Under the pieces are notes generated by a model that did no database searches, was not told the origin of the DNA, and saw only the letters and a list, made by a program, of their open reading frames with translations. Positions 23,730-44,928 of a DNA stretch of 64,000 nucleotides are shown here, piece by piece. This DNA is from Paralichthys olivaceus. Lineage: Eukaryota; Chordata; Actinopteri; Pleuronectiformes; Paralichthyidae. How positions within the stretch are numbered: position 1 is the stretch's first letter; each line of letters starts with the position of its first letter. The translations under genes were made by a program, and so were the position numbers. The DNA lies in NCBI RefSeq assembly GCF_024713975.1, contig NC_091102.1, positions 13,397,001 to 13,461,000 on the forward strand, in the 5' to 3' direction.

Positions 23730-24735
23730 GCGGCAGCAGCTGAGGATGCACTGAGGACACACGCAGACAGAAAGAGAAAAAGACACGCTCCGAAGGACCC
23801 ACTGGTGCAACCCAGTCATGTGGCCATCACTGTAAATAAGAATTTGCTCCACCACACTTGTTTTCAGCATGCAGTCTTTTACCATCTACTCACTGTCTGG
23901 GGTTTTTAAAACTTTTGGAACTTCATTTGACGAGAAGTACATTAAATGACGAGGATGTAAATATGGAGAGAGGAGAGTTTTTTCAACATTATAATTTCGA
24001 CAATGAGGCCCTAACATGTGTAGTCCAAAGAGTAAGGATGTGAAGATACTGTGCTGGTGTGAATCCTGATTCCTCGGAACAGGGGTCTATTTGTTGTGTA
24101 GTAACACAGTCAGAGGGGATGTAATTCATCTCTGTATGACTATAACGACATCATATCAAACATCGCTGACCTGTCTTACTGCCATTTGATTCCATCTTTA
24201 CCTCACGATTACCTCAAATCAACAGATTCATTTCCTCCAACACTGAGGGTTTTCTTTAGCTGTTCTCTTGAATGTTACAGATTCATCAGACTCACGTGAA
24301 ATAATGTTAAATCCCTTTATGAAACCACCGTTCTCACTGATACACACAAAGGTTTCTCTCCGTTGAACTCTCTGAGCGAATATTTGTTACGTGTCCACCA
24401 GAACTCTGTATGCTCCCGTCTAAGTGTGTGTTCATTCCCAGCAGGTTTTCATTTTGAGAGGCTCGTCTTCGCCTTTGACGACATGATTGTTTGCTTTAAG
24501 CACTGCTGTTTTGTAAAAATCTCTGTACTCTAAGACCACAGAATACACACATCTCTCACTCACACACACATACAAGTCGTTTGTTTCTTCTTGTTTTGCT
24601 CAGTGTGAGTCCTCGTGATTAATGTAAATAATTTATCCTGATGATTGTGTTTATTTCATGTAGCAGACAGATGGAAAATATCTATAAAAATGTATTTTTG
24701 ACTTGAAATTAATAAATTTGTGATGTGATGCAGCA
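23730..24735 (+). other. ptprn: ptprn 3'UTR
   Basis: About 1 kb of non-coding sequence between the stop codon and the first good poly(A) signal. No competing open frame of interest. Confidence 0.6.
24711..24716 (+). terminator. ptprn: ptprn poly(A) signal
   Basis: AATAAA followed within 15-25 bases by 'tgtgatgtgatg', a GT-rich downstream element. It is the first canonical hexamer after the stop codon. Confidence 0.65.
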
Positions 24736-25439
24736 GAACTAAAAGACTCGAGTGCTCTTCTTTATAAGCGTACATTAAATTAGGTCTAAGAAAAGCTGAA
24801 GTGAACATTTAACACTCAACTTGTATCCTCCTTATATTTAGTTTATCTGACAGTTGCCTCTTGTTAAAGTGGTTTAAAAAAAAGACAATTACAATATTCT
24901 CAAGAGTATTTTTTCTATAAGAATGTATTTCTTCTGTGGATGTAATTCTCAATTCTTTAATATTAACAGTGAAGTTTAATGAAGATAAACTACCACAGAA
25001 TGATTTGGTTTAATAAGCAAGAAATGCTTTATTTGTCAAGCAGGGACAATTGCTTTTACAGTACAGTCATTTCATACCTAAAGAAGCCTAATGCATTCAC
25101 TCGAGGAAATTTTTTTTATTATTTTTCGGAAATAAGCCAATTACCTTTATTATTATAGTACATTTTTTCATGAAAGCTTAAGCTGTGATTCCAAGATAAT
25201 AAACTGTTAATATTAAAATAACAGGGCAAAACATATTATATTATCATATATATTGTATCTGCTTTCTCCAAAAATAAATAAAATACAGTGGGAGATCAGC
25301 GTTTAATGCAGAGATGATTAAAACTATTTCCTCAAACTTAATAATGCTACGTTTCCAGTCTTTTGCTCCACACACACTGACATACACTCACACACACATT
25401 ATTAACATATTAAATAAAAATGTTCATCTTTTTTTTTTA

Positions 25440-25719
25440 AGTGTCATTCAGCAGGTAGAAGCCATGGTGGGCTGAGTGGCCAAGTGCATCATGGGGGAAC
25501 TGACCTTTGACCTGTAAGAACAGATGCACATGGACATGTTACACTTCATCAGTGATGTAAATAAGCATCACTTAGCTGAAATAGAGAGCTGAAAAAGAGG
25601 AGGGGACTATGACCGACTTTCAGGATGCCACAGTTTCACACTGGTTCTTTACCTGGGTTAGGGCACAGAGCAGCATGAGCCAATCAGGTTAGCTTGTGAA
25701 GGCCTTGAAGTCTGAATCT
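25440..25719 (-). other. unexplained exon-like pair on the minus strand
   Basis: Segment A (25655-25719, 65 nt) is bounded on the minus strand by tttcag before it and |gtaaag after it. Segment B begins at 25515 after ttcttacag and runs toward 25440. All three frames of A contain a stop; one ends DSDFKAFTS then stop, 37 nt before the donor, so a spliced 3'UTR would not be expected to trigger decay. It could be the tail of an unrecognised gene, an alternative dnajb2 3' end, or chance. I do not recognise the peptide. Confidence 0.25.
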
Positions 25720-27310
25720 GAAACAGGAAGTAGGAAGTGTTAGACAAAAACAGAAATTTTAGCTTAAGTCCCGATTAGATTTTACAAGACATGAAAGCCA
25801 GGAAATCCAGGGAGAGGAGAACAAATAGCTTCAGATGAGAAACGGGCAGGTTTGTGATTATGCCACATTCATGGGCAGTTTATGACACAACATACATGGA
25901 CAGGGCTGAAGTGGGTAAATAATAGAGATTATAATTAGATTAGTGATATTAAATGTAGGCAGATTAAATATGTGCTCTATCATATGTATTCATTTTAAAA
26001 TGGCTAATTTAAATATACTGTATTATGGAGGTCCAGGGAACCAGGGGAATCAGCTTGTTATTATACATTTAATGTTTTGTCATTTTAAGTAATAACTGTG
26101 CGATTAGTCGCTGGTGCAAAGCGTGAATTCTGTGTAAAGTAGTGAAAAAGGTGTGACTGTTACTGTCATATTCTGAAAAAAATCAAATATTCCAACTCCT
26201 CTTTTGGCTCAGTCTTTATTTGTTATTTTTCTATTTAACAATCTGAAAATAAAAAAAACAACAGTAAAAACTTCAAAGTGGCACAAAATTACAGGTTAAT
26301 ATAGATTTCTATATAAGAAAACTCATTTGCCTTGTTCCTAATTCCCTCTCCACATGTCATCATAAGAAAAGGATACACATGAGTCACAGATTAGTCAGAA
26401 TAAATCTGAATTAGTTTAAACTGATGATATAATCTCACAGCTGTGTTTAAGTTTTGTCAGTGATGATAATTCATCCGTAAAAGTGAAAGCAAAAACCCAT
26501 GCACGCACTCTTGAAAAATATAATACTGCCACACAACGCAACAAACACACAATTCTGCAGTTCATTTACACTACTACTTGGATGTTGAGTTCCAGCACAA
26601 AGAAGGATGCAGTTTTTTTAGTCAGGCCGTAACCCTACTGAGCAGTAGCTACAGCTAAAGCAGTTTTAAACAAAACATGTTCACAATTTGCATTTATTTT
26701 AAAAAAACAGTGCCGGATTAATCAATAGAAATGAAACAATATATTCATGATTAAGTTTTTTAAGAATGAGCCCTTGATTTCTACACAGGCAGCAAATCGT
26801 CTGGCAGAGTCCACCATGTTGCACTGCTATATTTCTACAGTAGCCCAGAGCAGACAAACCATACACCGGCTCTAAAGAGGGCCTTTAATGTTTTTATGTT
26901 TCCTGAAGGACATTGTAGTTTCCCATTGTAGACATTCTATAATTCAGCACAGAACACAGCTCAACTGGAGCAGATAGAGTTTTAGTATTTTCTAAGGAGC
27001 ACTTGAGGACAATGAAGCTGGATCTCCGACAATCCTAGACATTAGTTGATTAAGCACATTTTTTACTTGTGCACATCTATAACAGTTACATTTGATCACT
27101 CTTCATCCACATTTCTTCTTCAGAACACCCTTTAACACCCTTTAACCCTGCTGCAGAGTTTTGCCATGTTCCTCTGTGGGAGGAAATATTGGCTTGAATC
27201 TAAAAATACAAAAAAACATGCACTTTGTTGAGTGAAGTTAATTTGCTTTGCTTAAAATACATTCAAATTTTTTGGCAACATTTGCAGTGATAATCTAAGC
27301 ATTGTAAACG

Positions 27311-27480
27311 GATGGTTACATTTGTAACCCAGCTTCTCTGAGTGGAGAGACGATCTCTACAACCTACACATTCCATATGTATGGGGACTGACCCCCACGG
27401 GTTTACTCTGTAAGACACATCATCTGTGGTGGCCATGCACTGATTAGCCACAGTGGACTTTATAAGCACCACTCGTGGAG
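27311..27480. repeat. dispersed teleost repeat (ggttacattt-gtaaccc type)
   Basis: The segment starts with 'ggttacatttgtaaccc' followed by 'cttctctgagtggagagacg' and 'attccatatgtatggggact'. This resembles a widespread fish repeat that begins GGTTACGTATGTAACCC and carries a GAGACG block. The family is not certain. Confidence 0.4.
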
Positions 27481-28728
27481 AAAAAGTAGCTCAAATGAGT
27501 AAAGGCACCAAAGAGATTAAAATATTGATTTTCTATTACTGGTAATCAGTCATAATACCCTACACATTCCACTTTATAAAGTGCTGTTAACTACAATCTG
27601 TCCAAATGTAGTGATGATATTATATTCAAATATAAGGATTCAAGAGCTCCTCACCATACAAAAAAATATAAAAGCTGGGCTACCTATTCTAATTGAGGAG
27701 ATTGTACTTATTGCACTGACCAAGTATTTTTTATTTGGCAAAGTGTGTAAGTTTAAAAGGTGCCATATTGTAAAAAGTGACATTTCTTGATGTCAATTTT
27801 TGATCATAAAGAAAACAGATTCCAAGTTTACAGCTCATATTCTGACACTATGCCTTGAAATGAGCCTGCAGGAGATCTGTGAATTTGCAGTGCGACAATG
27901 ATGCAGTCACCTGACATCTGCTATATATATATATTATTAAATCTCTATTAAATGCTCTAAATAGTGTTTCTCTATAGATTATATAACCTTCTAATCTTTT
28001 GAGTGCAATTGTTATACTGATCATTACATTACTTTCAGCTTGCTGGTGAAATTTTCCCCTTTTGTCCAACATTTTATGTCACTGGTCATAACCAGCACCT
28101 GGAGTCAGAACAGTCAGAAAAGGAGACATGGACCACGATGGCACCAGTATCCTGTGTATAGCTGCTCGTCAAATCTAGCCGGATCCCTAAGGTCTGAATT
28201 TATCTCTGGCTTTAAGCTCTGACTGACCATTGCAATTTGCCTCTACTTGTGAATTTTACCATGCTACATGTATAGGCTACCACAGCTTGGTAAAGTAGAT
28301 TGATCATTACACTGAGTCAAACAACGGGAGAAGAGTTTTAAGGTCAGATAAAGATCAGTTGAAGGCTGACAATAACCATAAAGAATTCTGTGGCCTACTT
28401 TCAATATCAATCTGTAGTTTTCATTCTAGATGGGAGTGCCTCAGTGCCTCATTGACATATATCAGAAACAATCCTGTGTTATTGAACATGCATTTGGCAA
28501 AACTATTAAACCTTTGCTTTTGTTTTGGTACAACAAAAAAAAAAAAAAAAGGCAGGAAACCACAGGCCCAGTCAGAGCTGACTCACACTGTCTCCTTCAT
28601 TGTGACTAAAGGTCATCAGCTCAGCCACTGCCTTGAATTAAGATTCTGGCAATCACATTATATTAGAATTTGGCTACAGGCTGAACACTGAGGTAAGCAT
28701 AAAGAATCCCAGATACATATACCCTGTT

Positions 28729-32719
<3,991 letters not shown>

Positions 32720-32966
32720 GTTGCCTCCTGTCTCTCCTCAGCCCTCTCTGAAATCAAAATATAAAAGTCTCCTTTTGAGTAACGCACTTAGTCAGCTCTG
32801 ATTTTACATACATATTCTGTTAAGGATGCCAGTTTTAAGGGTAATGGGTCATCTACATGGCTCTAAGATGTATTGTCAGGTATCTTTGCCTCGATATCGG
32901 ATTATTAGCTTTATTTTTAACTATTCTTGTGTTTACGTTTGATGCATGGTGTCTGTGCCTCTGAAC

Positions 32967-32969
<3 letters not shown>

Positions 32970-32998
<29 letters not shown>
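32970..32998 (+). repeat. (GT)n microsatellite
   Basis: About 13 GT units followed by 'atggagggggggt', in dnajb2's first (5'UTR) intron. Confidence 0.85.
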
Positions 32999-33000
<2 letters not shown>

Positions 33001-33210
33001 GAGGGGGGGTATTAACCTAAATACAAGGCATGATGTAGAGTATGGTAATAGCTATTTTTTATGATATATAATGAGACAAATAGATTTAATATTTGATGAT
33101 GAGAAGTTTCTAGTTTGTTTGATATTAGATCAATTAAAGATTTATTGTCTATCTTTATCCTACACAGTAAATCTGCAACAAATGAGCACTGGTATATGGA
33201 TATATCAAGG

Positions 33211-33595
33211 ACAGGCAGACAGACAGACAGATTTATGGATAGACAGACAGACAGACAGATAGATGGATAGATAGATAAATAGACAAACAGACAGATAGAT
33301 AGATAGATGGATAGATAGATAGACAAACAGACAGACAGACAGATAGATAGACAGGTAGACAGACAGACAAAGAGATAGGTGAATAGACAAACAGACTGAT
33401 AGATAGTCGGGCAGGCAGACAGATGGGTAGGTAGACAGATAGATAGATAGACAGGTAGACAGACAAACAGACAGATAGATAGATAGTCGGGCAGGCAGAC
33501 AGACAGACAGACACACAGATAGATAGATAGACAGACAAACAGACAGACAGACAGCTAGATAAACAGACAGACAGACAGATAGAAGGATAGATTAC
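33211..33595. repeat. GATA/GACA tetranucleotide repeat block (Bkm-like)
   Basis: About 385 bp made almost only of AGAC and AGAT units with occasional AGGC, TCGG and AAAC variants, arranged in higher-order blocks (for example 'agatagtcgggcaggcagac' occurs twice). Long frames read from it in either direction (YLSVCLSIYLS, or DRQTDR) are translations of the repeat and not genes. Confidence 0.95.
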
Positions 33596-33949
33596 ACATA
33601 AACACCTTCAGTGAAACTACCAGTCACCCTTGAGATGATAACATCTCTCATCATCACGCTGGTGACCTCCTGTCAGTCTCCACAGTGCACAGCTACAGGT
33701 TAGCGGAGTTGAAGGGTGTTTCCAAACTGCAGTGAAACTAATCTTGGCTCCCTGTGCTCCCCTGCGGACCAGACATGCTCTCACACACCCATTATTACCA
33801 TGTTATTTCTGGCTTCACGGAATCTGACAACTGCCTCGGTCATGTCAGCGGGCCTACACGAACCTACAGGCTCCATCCACCGGGAGGGGAGGGACAGGTG
33901 CTGGCTGTGCTCCCATTAATGACAACATGGCTGTTCTCGTTCTGTTCCT

Positions 33950-34350
33950 ATGAAGGTGAACTTCAAAGTGGCGGTAGCTACATGCTGAGTCATGTTGTCG
34001 GCGGAGCTACGATGGACGTACCGTGTGTTAGCAGCGAGGAGTGTAGCCGAGGGTCCAGCTGGGTGGAGGGACGGTGAGTTAGCGGCTCCTCTGGGATTAA
34101 CTCCCCGCTTCTGTCCTCAGTGACTCCGTGCTCGTCTCCGCCCTGACACCAGCCCGGCGCCGCTGTGGGTCTCTGTGGCCTCACCTCCCCCCCGAGATAC
34201 CCCCGCCGGGTGTAGCAGACCGGACCACTCCGCCCTGTTTACCCCCCTGCGTCCTGCTCTTTGACAGCTGCACGTCCTACGTCACCATCCGCCGGGAGGG
34301 GGGGAAAAATAGAGCCACATTCTGGAACATGTTTGGTGACGTCACCGGGC
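33950..34350 (-). promoter_or_regulatory. dnajb2: dnajb2 CpG-rich promoter and non-coding first exon
   Basis: Strong rise in GC and CpG content relative to both sides. The start-codon exon has an upstream acceptor (ttttgatttcag, exon edge 32747), so a 5'UTR exon must lie further out. A good minus-strand donor, cacacg|gtacgtcc, occurs at 34022 in this island and fits. Upstream in the same orientation are an HSE-like TTCTGGAA (34320-34327) and a palindromic CRE, GGTGACGTCACC (34335-34346), with a second CGTCA at 34280-34284. Heat-shock and cAMP inputs are inferred from motifs only. Confidence 0.55.
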
Positions 34351-34359
34351 CCCTCCCCG

Positions 34360-35330
34360 CCCCCCCACTGTCCGCCTGTTGCTGTGAGATAAATAAATGA
34401 TAAAGATGATACATTTGTCTTCAGGCTTCAGGGGCTTCTTTTATCAAATTAAGTTGTTAACGGATAAATAAAGTTATTTGAACCGACATGACATGTTTTT
34501 GGGTCGATGACAAATAAAGCTTCGAAAAAAGATATTTTAAAAAGGTATTTTCAAGATAAATGTTACACATATAGAACAATGTAATTAAACAAGTTTTTGT
34601 TTAAATTATTTTTTAATTTCCTTTCCAATGGAATTTATATATATCTTATCTGAAAACATAACATGGAATTTGGGGGGTTTCAGAAGCCAAAAATAAGAAT
34701 ATTATTATTTAACTTTACTGCAATTGTATCTAATTAAATAGGTTTTATAGAATAAAGCAACAGGTCAAGAATGGATATAATTAATTTTAAAAGGAAATGT
34801 CTTTTCATTGACCCATTTACCTTTAGAGCATACCAAGTCTTACATTAACCAGAGACATGTATACTTTTAGTTTACCGTGATTCATCAGGGAATTCACTGG
34901 TCAGGATCACATGATGAGCTCATGATGTACAGTCATAGTTATTTGGACCGTTAAGTAGTGTTAACTACGGACAATCCTGTAAATATACTTTGTGGTCAGT
35001 TCATTACCATCTGGTGGTGGAGTAAAGCTACAGCAGGAAATGTGCACAGGCAGATAAACTGTAATGTCCTTTATAATGATTGGGAGGTGCACATGAATCG
35101 AATCATGAAATCCAACAAAACAGTACTGGGAAAATCACTCTATGAAATGCATATGTACAAAGTGTACAGTCTAGAATTTACTCTAAAGTTACTTTGATTT
35201 AAGTATTTCTTTGTGGATTGCTAATAATTGTATTTTCTCCAAGTCTTTTCTTCATTTGGTATGCAGATGATAAACTTTTTAAATGCTGAAACAGTTCAAG
35301 AATGATCACCATTGAAAAGGTTTGTTTGAA
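34360..35330. other. AT-rich intergenic spacer
   Basis: Between the dnajb2 promoter island and the 3' end of the first tubulin gene. No gene or familiar repeat was recognised. Confidence 0.5.
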
Positions 35331-35333
35331 CTT

Positions 35334-35339
35334 TTTATT
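35334..35339 (-). terminator. poly(A) signal of alpha-tubulin gene 1
   Basis: AATAAA on the minus strand (tttatt on plus), 99 bases beyond the stop codon. First canonical hexamer downstream. Confidence 0.6.
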
Positions 35340-35437
35340 GATATTACTGACATGTCAACATCACAGGTTATCAGAAGGTTGTTGGGAATGTGTTGTATTC
35401 ATGATAACTTTTGGAATGTGTGATGATGTTTTGCCCT

Positions 35438-38430
<2,993 letters not shown>

Positions 38431-38506
38431 TGTGTCTGCTTGTCCTTCGACTGACGTTGAGGATTCAGACTCAGGGCAAAAGTGTGGAGGAGAGGGAGAG
38501 TCAGGG

Positions 38507-38514
38507 TTTATATA
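38507..38514 (-). promoter_or_regulatory. TATA box of alpha-tubulin gene 1
   Basis: The minus strand reads cctatataaac. Distance to the ATG (about 77 bp) leaves room for a typical 45-50 nt 5'UTR. Confidence 0.65.
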
Positions 38515-39038
38515 GGCAAGGATGTGGAGGGGGCAGGCAGGAAACCACAGCAGGCAGCTGCACAGCTCATTGGCGAGAGGGAGCAGCAATAAAAAAAAAA
38601 AGAAAAAAGAGGGAAGTGCCTTTTACTGTGTCATGCTATCCACCCTTACTTTTATCTTCTTTGTCTTTCAGTTGGAGATTAGAGGCCTATGTGTAAAAAA
38701 CTGCCCTCTGTCTTTACCCCTGTGGTTCATCTGCCCTATTTTGTCAATTTGTGTGTTTGTTTGTGAGTGTAAGTGTTCATAGTAAGTGTTTGTTTAATCA
38801 CATACACAGCTTCCATGCATTTTTATTTAAGGAAACTGACCACTGTCATAGGTTGCCTCCGAACATTTCTCAACATACAGTTTATCCATATGACACAGAC
38901 TGGGGGCTAAAAGAGTGATTATACTAATCTTATACAGCATCTGCACCCACACACTCACCAGAACACACACAGCCCACCCTCTGTCTGTATTAAATAGTTA
39001 ATGAAGAATGAGACATGTTGGAGCCTTCATGTAAAATC

Positions 39039-39044
39039 TTTATT
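39039..39044 (-). terminator. candidate poly(A) signal of alpha-tubulin gene 2
   Basis: AATAAA on the minus strand, 756 bases past the stop. Two nearer minus-strand hexamers (39718-39723 and 39535-39540) are equally possible, so the 3'UTR length is undecided. Confidence 0.35.
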
Positions 39045-39799
39045 GTTGATCGTCAAATGCGAAAGATACTTTTTTTAATGGTGAGATAAGAAAATGGTGA
39101 GCAGGAAGAACAGTTAAATCAGCTCATTTAGAATACACAAGAGAATCATCACATTAGAGACCAAAACAAAAAAATCTGAAAAATGTCAAGGCCAGTTTTC
39201 TACTTCTTGTTGGTATAATTTTTCAACAGCACTCTCTGGATCACAGAGATGTTATTCACACAGTAACTTGGATCCTATTGTTCCTGCAGGCCCCTGTCTG
39301 GGTATGAGCTACACAAACAACACCAGTCAGTGGGTTAGTCAGTTATTCTCTGTCTTCTGCGATCGCAAAGTCACAGCTGAATGGCATATACAGACTGACA
39401 TAGGAGCTCTTTCATAACTTACATTCCACATGAAGAGGGATAGTGGGGGGAGGAGCACAAAAGGGAGGGTTTGATCCAAGCTTCTCAGTGTGAAATTGCA
39501 GAAACAAAAAGGCCCGAAGCAAGATAGGTCTGACTTTATTTTAATACACCTTTTCATCACAGTACCATGAGAAAGGATTGTATTTAATGTGATCCTTGTG
39601 TTTCAAACTTTTACTAATATTAAGGTGTTTGGATAAAATTTTGGAGGTTTGTCAGGAGAATAAGAGAGATAAGGAGAATGTGTATCACAGAATCTTTTAA
39701 TTGGATAATAATAGGGATTTATTTAAGTATGACTTGACTACAAACACCAATGGACCAATTTTGAAAATAGGGATATTAATCAATCTACTTTTGCAAAGG

Positions 39800-41762
<1,963 letters not shown>

Positions 41763-41837
41763 GGTTTAATTCTCTTCTCCAATGTCCAGGTATCGGTAGG
41801 AAGATGTATCACTAAAGGCAGCGGTGTTACTCAGTGC

Positions 41838-41845
41838 TTATATAC
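41838..41845 (-). promoter_or_regulatory. TATA box of alpha-tubulin gene 2
   Basis: The minus strand reads gcaggtatataagcac, about 76 bp before the ATG, the same spacing as in gene 1. Confidence 0.7.
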
Positions 41846-42069
41846 CTGCAGCCTAAGGTGAACAGTGATTTGATCTGAGCTGTAATCAGAGAACCTACTG
41901 ATGAGGCCAGGATAAGATCATCCGCTTGACTGACATAGATACAATGCATAAGGAGGTCACCACCCAAATCATTGTGCGAGTGTGTGAGTGTTTTGTTCAG
42001 GTGTGTATGTGAAAATCGGATTTCAGGAACCCCACAAGAAGGGAAGGTAACTTGATTTAGTTCCACTTG

Positions 42070-44333
42070 GCAGGTTCTAATGCCTGACTTTATGTTTTAG
42101 TTTCAGGAACTGTGTACTGATTTGGAAAAAGGTTGAGTTGAGGTATGGTGAAAACAATTATATTGCTTATTTTACCAATATATTATTGTCATGTTGTGGA
42201 AACCTGAAAATTGAATAGTTACATTTTTATATACTTTTTGCTGAATCTTTCAACTTGATGCTTCCACTTTCATAACAAGGACTCATCTGAGCAGAGATCA
42301 GGCACAATAAGATTCCTTATTGTTCATCTTCTGAAGAATATATGGTATTATCACACAAAATGCAAAACATTTGTCTATTTGGTAGATTTTTTACTATAAA
42401 ACATGTTGCTGTATTAAATTCAAATACAGTGTTTGTCAAGCCTGCCACTTTCCCACACCCTTTTCCTAAGTTGAAATGAACAATAGGCGTAAATCCCCTG
42501 GGAGAGGAGACTCATTGAATACATGCAAATCGCCAAATAAGGCATCAGCTGACTAAATGGAACAAAGAGCAACTCCCTGAGTGGTTTCCCGACAAGCAAC
42601 ACAAACGTCAATCACAGAAATATAGAAGACATTAGTTTAGGCCCACCCCGGATATCTTTTTCATTCTATTCAGATTTTAAGCCCAGAAAGCCATTTAATA
42701 CATAGTTCACACGTTTACAGTTCTAATCAACATGGCATTCATTCTGGTAGCATAGGGGTTGCTGCTTGCACAGTTGGAAGCAATAACCTAAGCTGTTGAT
42801 ATAATGACATGGCTGGAAGGCAGAACTCAAACAAGTCAAACCACTTACCAGTAGACATCCACTATAATATCAGAGTATCAACCACATGGGATTGTTGATT
42901 CAGTAAGATCAGTAACAAGGCTTCACACACAAACAATACACAACTGCCTCCTTGCTATAACCATCTTTACCTATCACAACGTGCAGAGTTTAATTAACGA
43001 CTAAATTAACACTAAAATAAACTCTAAAAGAAATATGGTTGCGGTAGCCAGGAGGCTAGGAGTGATCCCATAGTGTCAACAGCACAGCTATTCATTATGA
43101 GGTTTGTTTCTCTCCTGAGGCTGTGTTGCTCATCAGTAACAAACATGGAAACTGACGTCAGTTTTATATTCTTTGAGCACTAAGCTCAAAAAGCAGTGTA
43201 CTTTAAATTACATGCAATGTTATGACAAAGTTATATATTTTCACATTAGTGCTTTACATCAGCACTTGCAATATGTCTTATTACATAATGACCTGATTGT
43301 TTTCGATAAAAGCATGCATTAATTTTATAAACTGTAAACTACAATATATAGAGCCGGTTTCACTTGTGCTATATACAGGTATGCTGAAATATCAATGGGA
43401 AAGCACACACCTTGCTGCTGTTGTCTTTTGTGTGTAAACACATTTAGGTGTTGCCTGAGTCATATAAAGGTCTGACCCACTTCCATTGTTTGAGTGTATT
43501 TAAAGGTGCCCAGTGCCTCACAATGAAATCTTGGCTCATAGGAAAGAAAGAAAGAAACTGAGATAAAGTGACTCTCGAGAGTTATATTATTAACAATATC
43601 AATAACAATTTAATATTTGCAAATTTATTGAACGAGCTACCACGTGGGATTTATGCCACAATACATTTGAACGTGTTCACTTCACACAGAAAGCAGAATA
43701 GCTGAAGGTTGAAATACATACTAAAGTATTTTGCAGAAGCCACTGCAGTGACTCCTTCTCACATGACTTTCACACTGTCTCACTCGGTAACTGTAGTGAA
43801 ACAACTACGACCTCTAGCTTTCAAACACTTTAGTGAAGAAAATATACTCACTGAAACTGCAGTCTGAGTCTGGATTGGTTTACAGGATGTTCGTCCCACC
43901 CACCACCCACACACAAGGAAATGTACTGCATAGGCGTGACCCTGACCACAGTCTTGACTTGCAATTTGTAATTTCAACTGAAGCAGGCCTCTGGGTCTGG
44001 GCATTAATAAGTAAAAGAGGTTTCTTTAAAGAGATTGAATAGGTAGGATTTCATAGGATGGATTTAAACATCAATACAAGGCAGTAAGTAAAGTGTAGTA
44101 TAATGCACTGACAAAAAGCAAGGGTGATTATGGACTACATTTACAAATGAGTTGCTTTTTCCATGCGTTGCTATTGCGCTGACTCTGGCCTTAACTGTGC
44201 ATGAGGGCAGTGTTCGTATGCAGGGCACTGACTTCATTTCTGGATAATAGGACAATTTATTTACAGTTTATGTGCAGTTTTATGCCAGGAATATATAAAA
44301 GTTTTGTACATTTACTGGTTTAGTGTTCTGTGT
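42070..44333. other. spacer between divergent tubulin genes
   Basis: About 2.3 kb of AT-rich DNA upstream of both gene 2 (minus) and gene 3 (plus). No coding frame with a recognisable product and no repeat I can name. Shared enhancers are possible but no motif group stands out. Confidence 0.45.
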
Positions 44334-44928
44334 TTTAAAGGCAAAGTTCACCCCAAAAAATTATAATTCACTGATTATCTACTCATCACTATGGTGATAG
44401 AGAGGTGGGCGAGTGTTTGAGTGCACAAAACAATTTTGGAGTTTCGGGTGTAGACAGCATTGCAGCAGAAACCAATACAAATGAAGTAACTAGTAACCAC
44501 TTCCTCAAATGTAAAAAAGCAACAGAAAAAAACACAACAAAACTCCATACTGTTGGTGTGGTGGCATTCATACCCATAAACCTCAACATTCAAATTTGGC
44601 TCATAAACAGCGTCATCACACAACTGCTATGATGTCCCTGCCTGTGACTGTGACACTTTAACTTCCTGTGGTAACTGTACATATTGCACAGTCTCTCCAC
44701 TGGTGCTTATATTAATTTACATTTTTTTAATGTAATTTTTGTTTCCTACTTTTTTGTATATTAATACTTGCACAAATACACAACAGCAAATTCCTTGTAT
44801 GTGTAAACCTGCTTGGCAATAAAACCCGATTCTGATTCACACCATGTTTTTAGCCTAAATGTCCGCTGTTATCCTCCTGCCTTAGATAATAAGTGAATTT
44901 TAATTTTTTTGCTGAATCATCCCTTTAA
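44334..44928 (+). mobile_element. fish MITE carrying a LINE 3' tail insertion
   Basis: Left end 'tttaaaggcaaagttcaccc' and right end 'gctgaatcatccctttaa' are inverted-repeat termini of a common teleost MITE. The interior 'ttctggagtttcgggtg'-like and 'aacaaaactccatactg' blocks also fit. At about 44650-44839 it is interrupted by a sequence ending 'ttggcaataaaacccgattc' with a tgattc run, which I recognise as the 3' tail of a fish LINE. So an older MITE was hit by a truncated LINE. Confidence 0.6.

Larger units (their letters stand above)
24740..28690. other. intergenic region between ptprn and dnajb2
   Basis: AT-rich DNA without a recognisable protein. It includes the dnajb2 3' flank (the two genes converge tail to tail), a pair of exon-like segments at 25440-25719, a dispersed repeat at 27311-27480 and an A16 run at about 28535-28550. 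Minus-strand AATAAA hexamers (seen as tttatt on plus) occur near 25034, 26216 and 27731; any could end dnajb2 or another transcript. Confidence 0.4.

Noticed and set aside
23460-23885. 141-residue minus frame across ptprn exons 23-24
   Set aside because: Antisense of real exons plus the GT tract; no homology.
28080-28200. Possible coding frame on minus near 28100-28200
   Set aside because: Frames are open for only about 25-35 codons, match no family I know, and lack paired splice sites; more likely an unnamed repeat.
33205-33538. Frames of 101-104 residues reading YLSVCLSIYLS
   Set aside because: Direct translation of GATA/GACA repeats; open in several frames at once.
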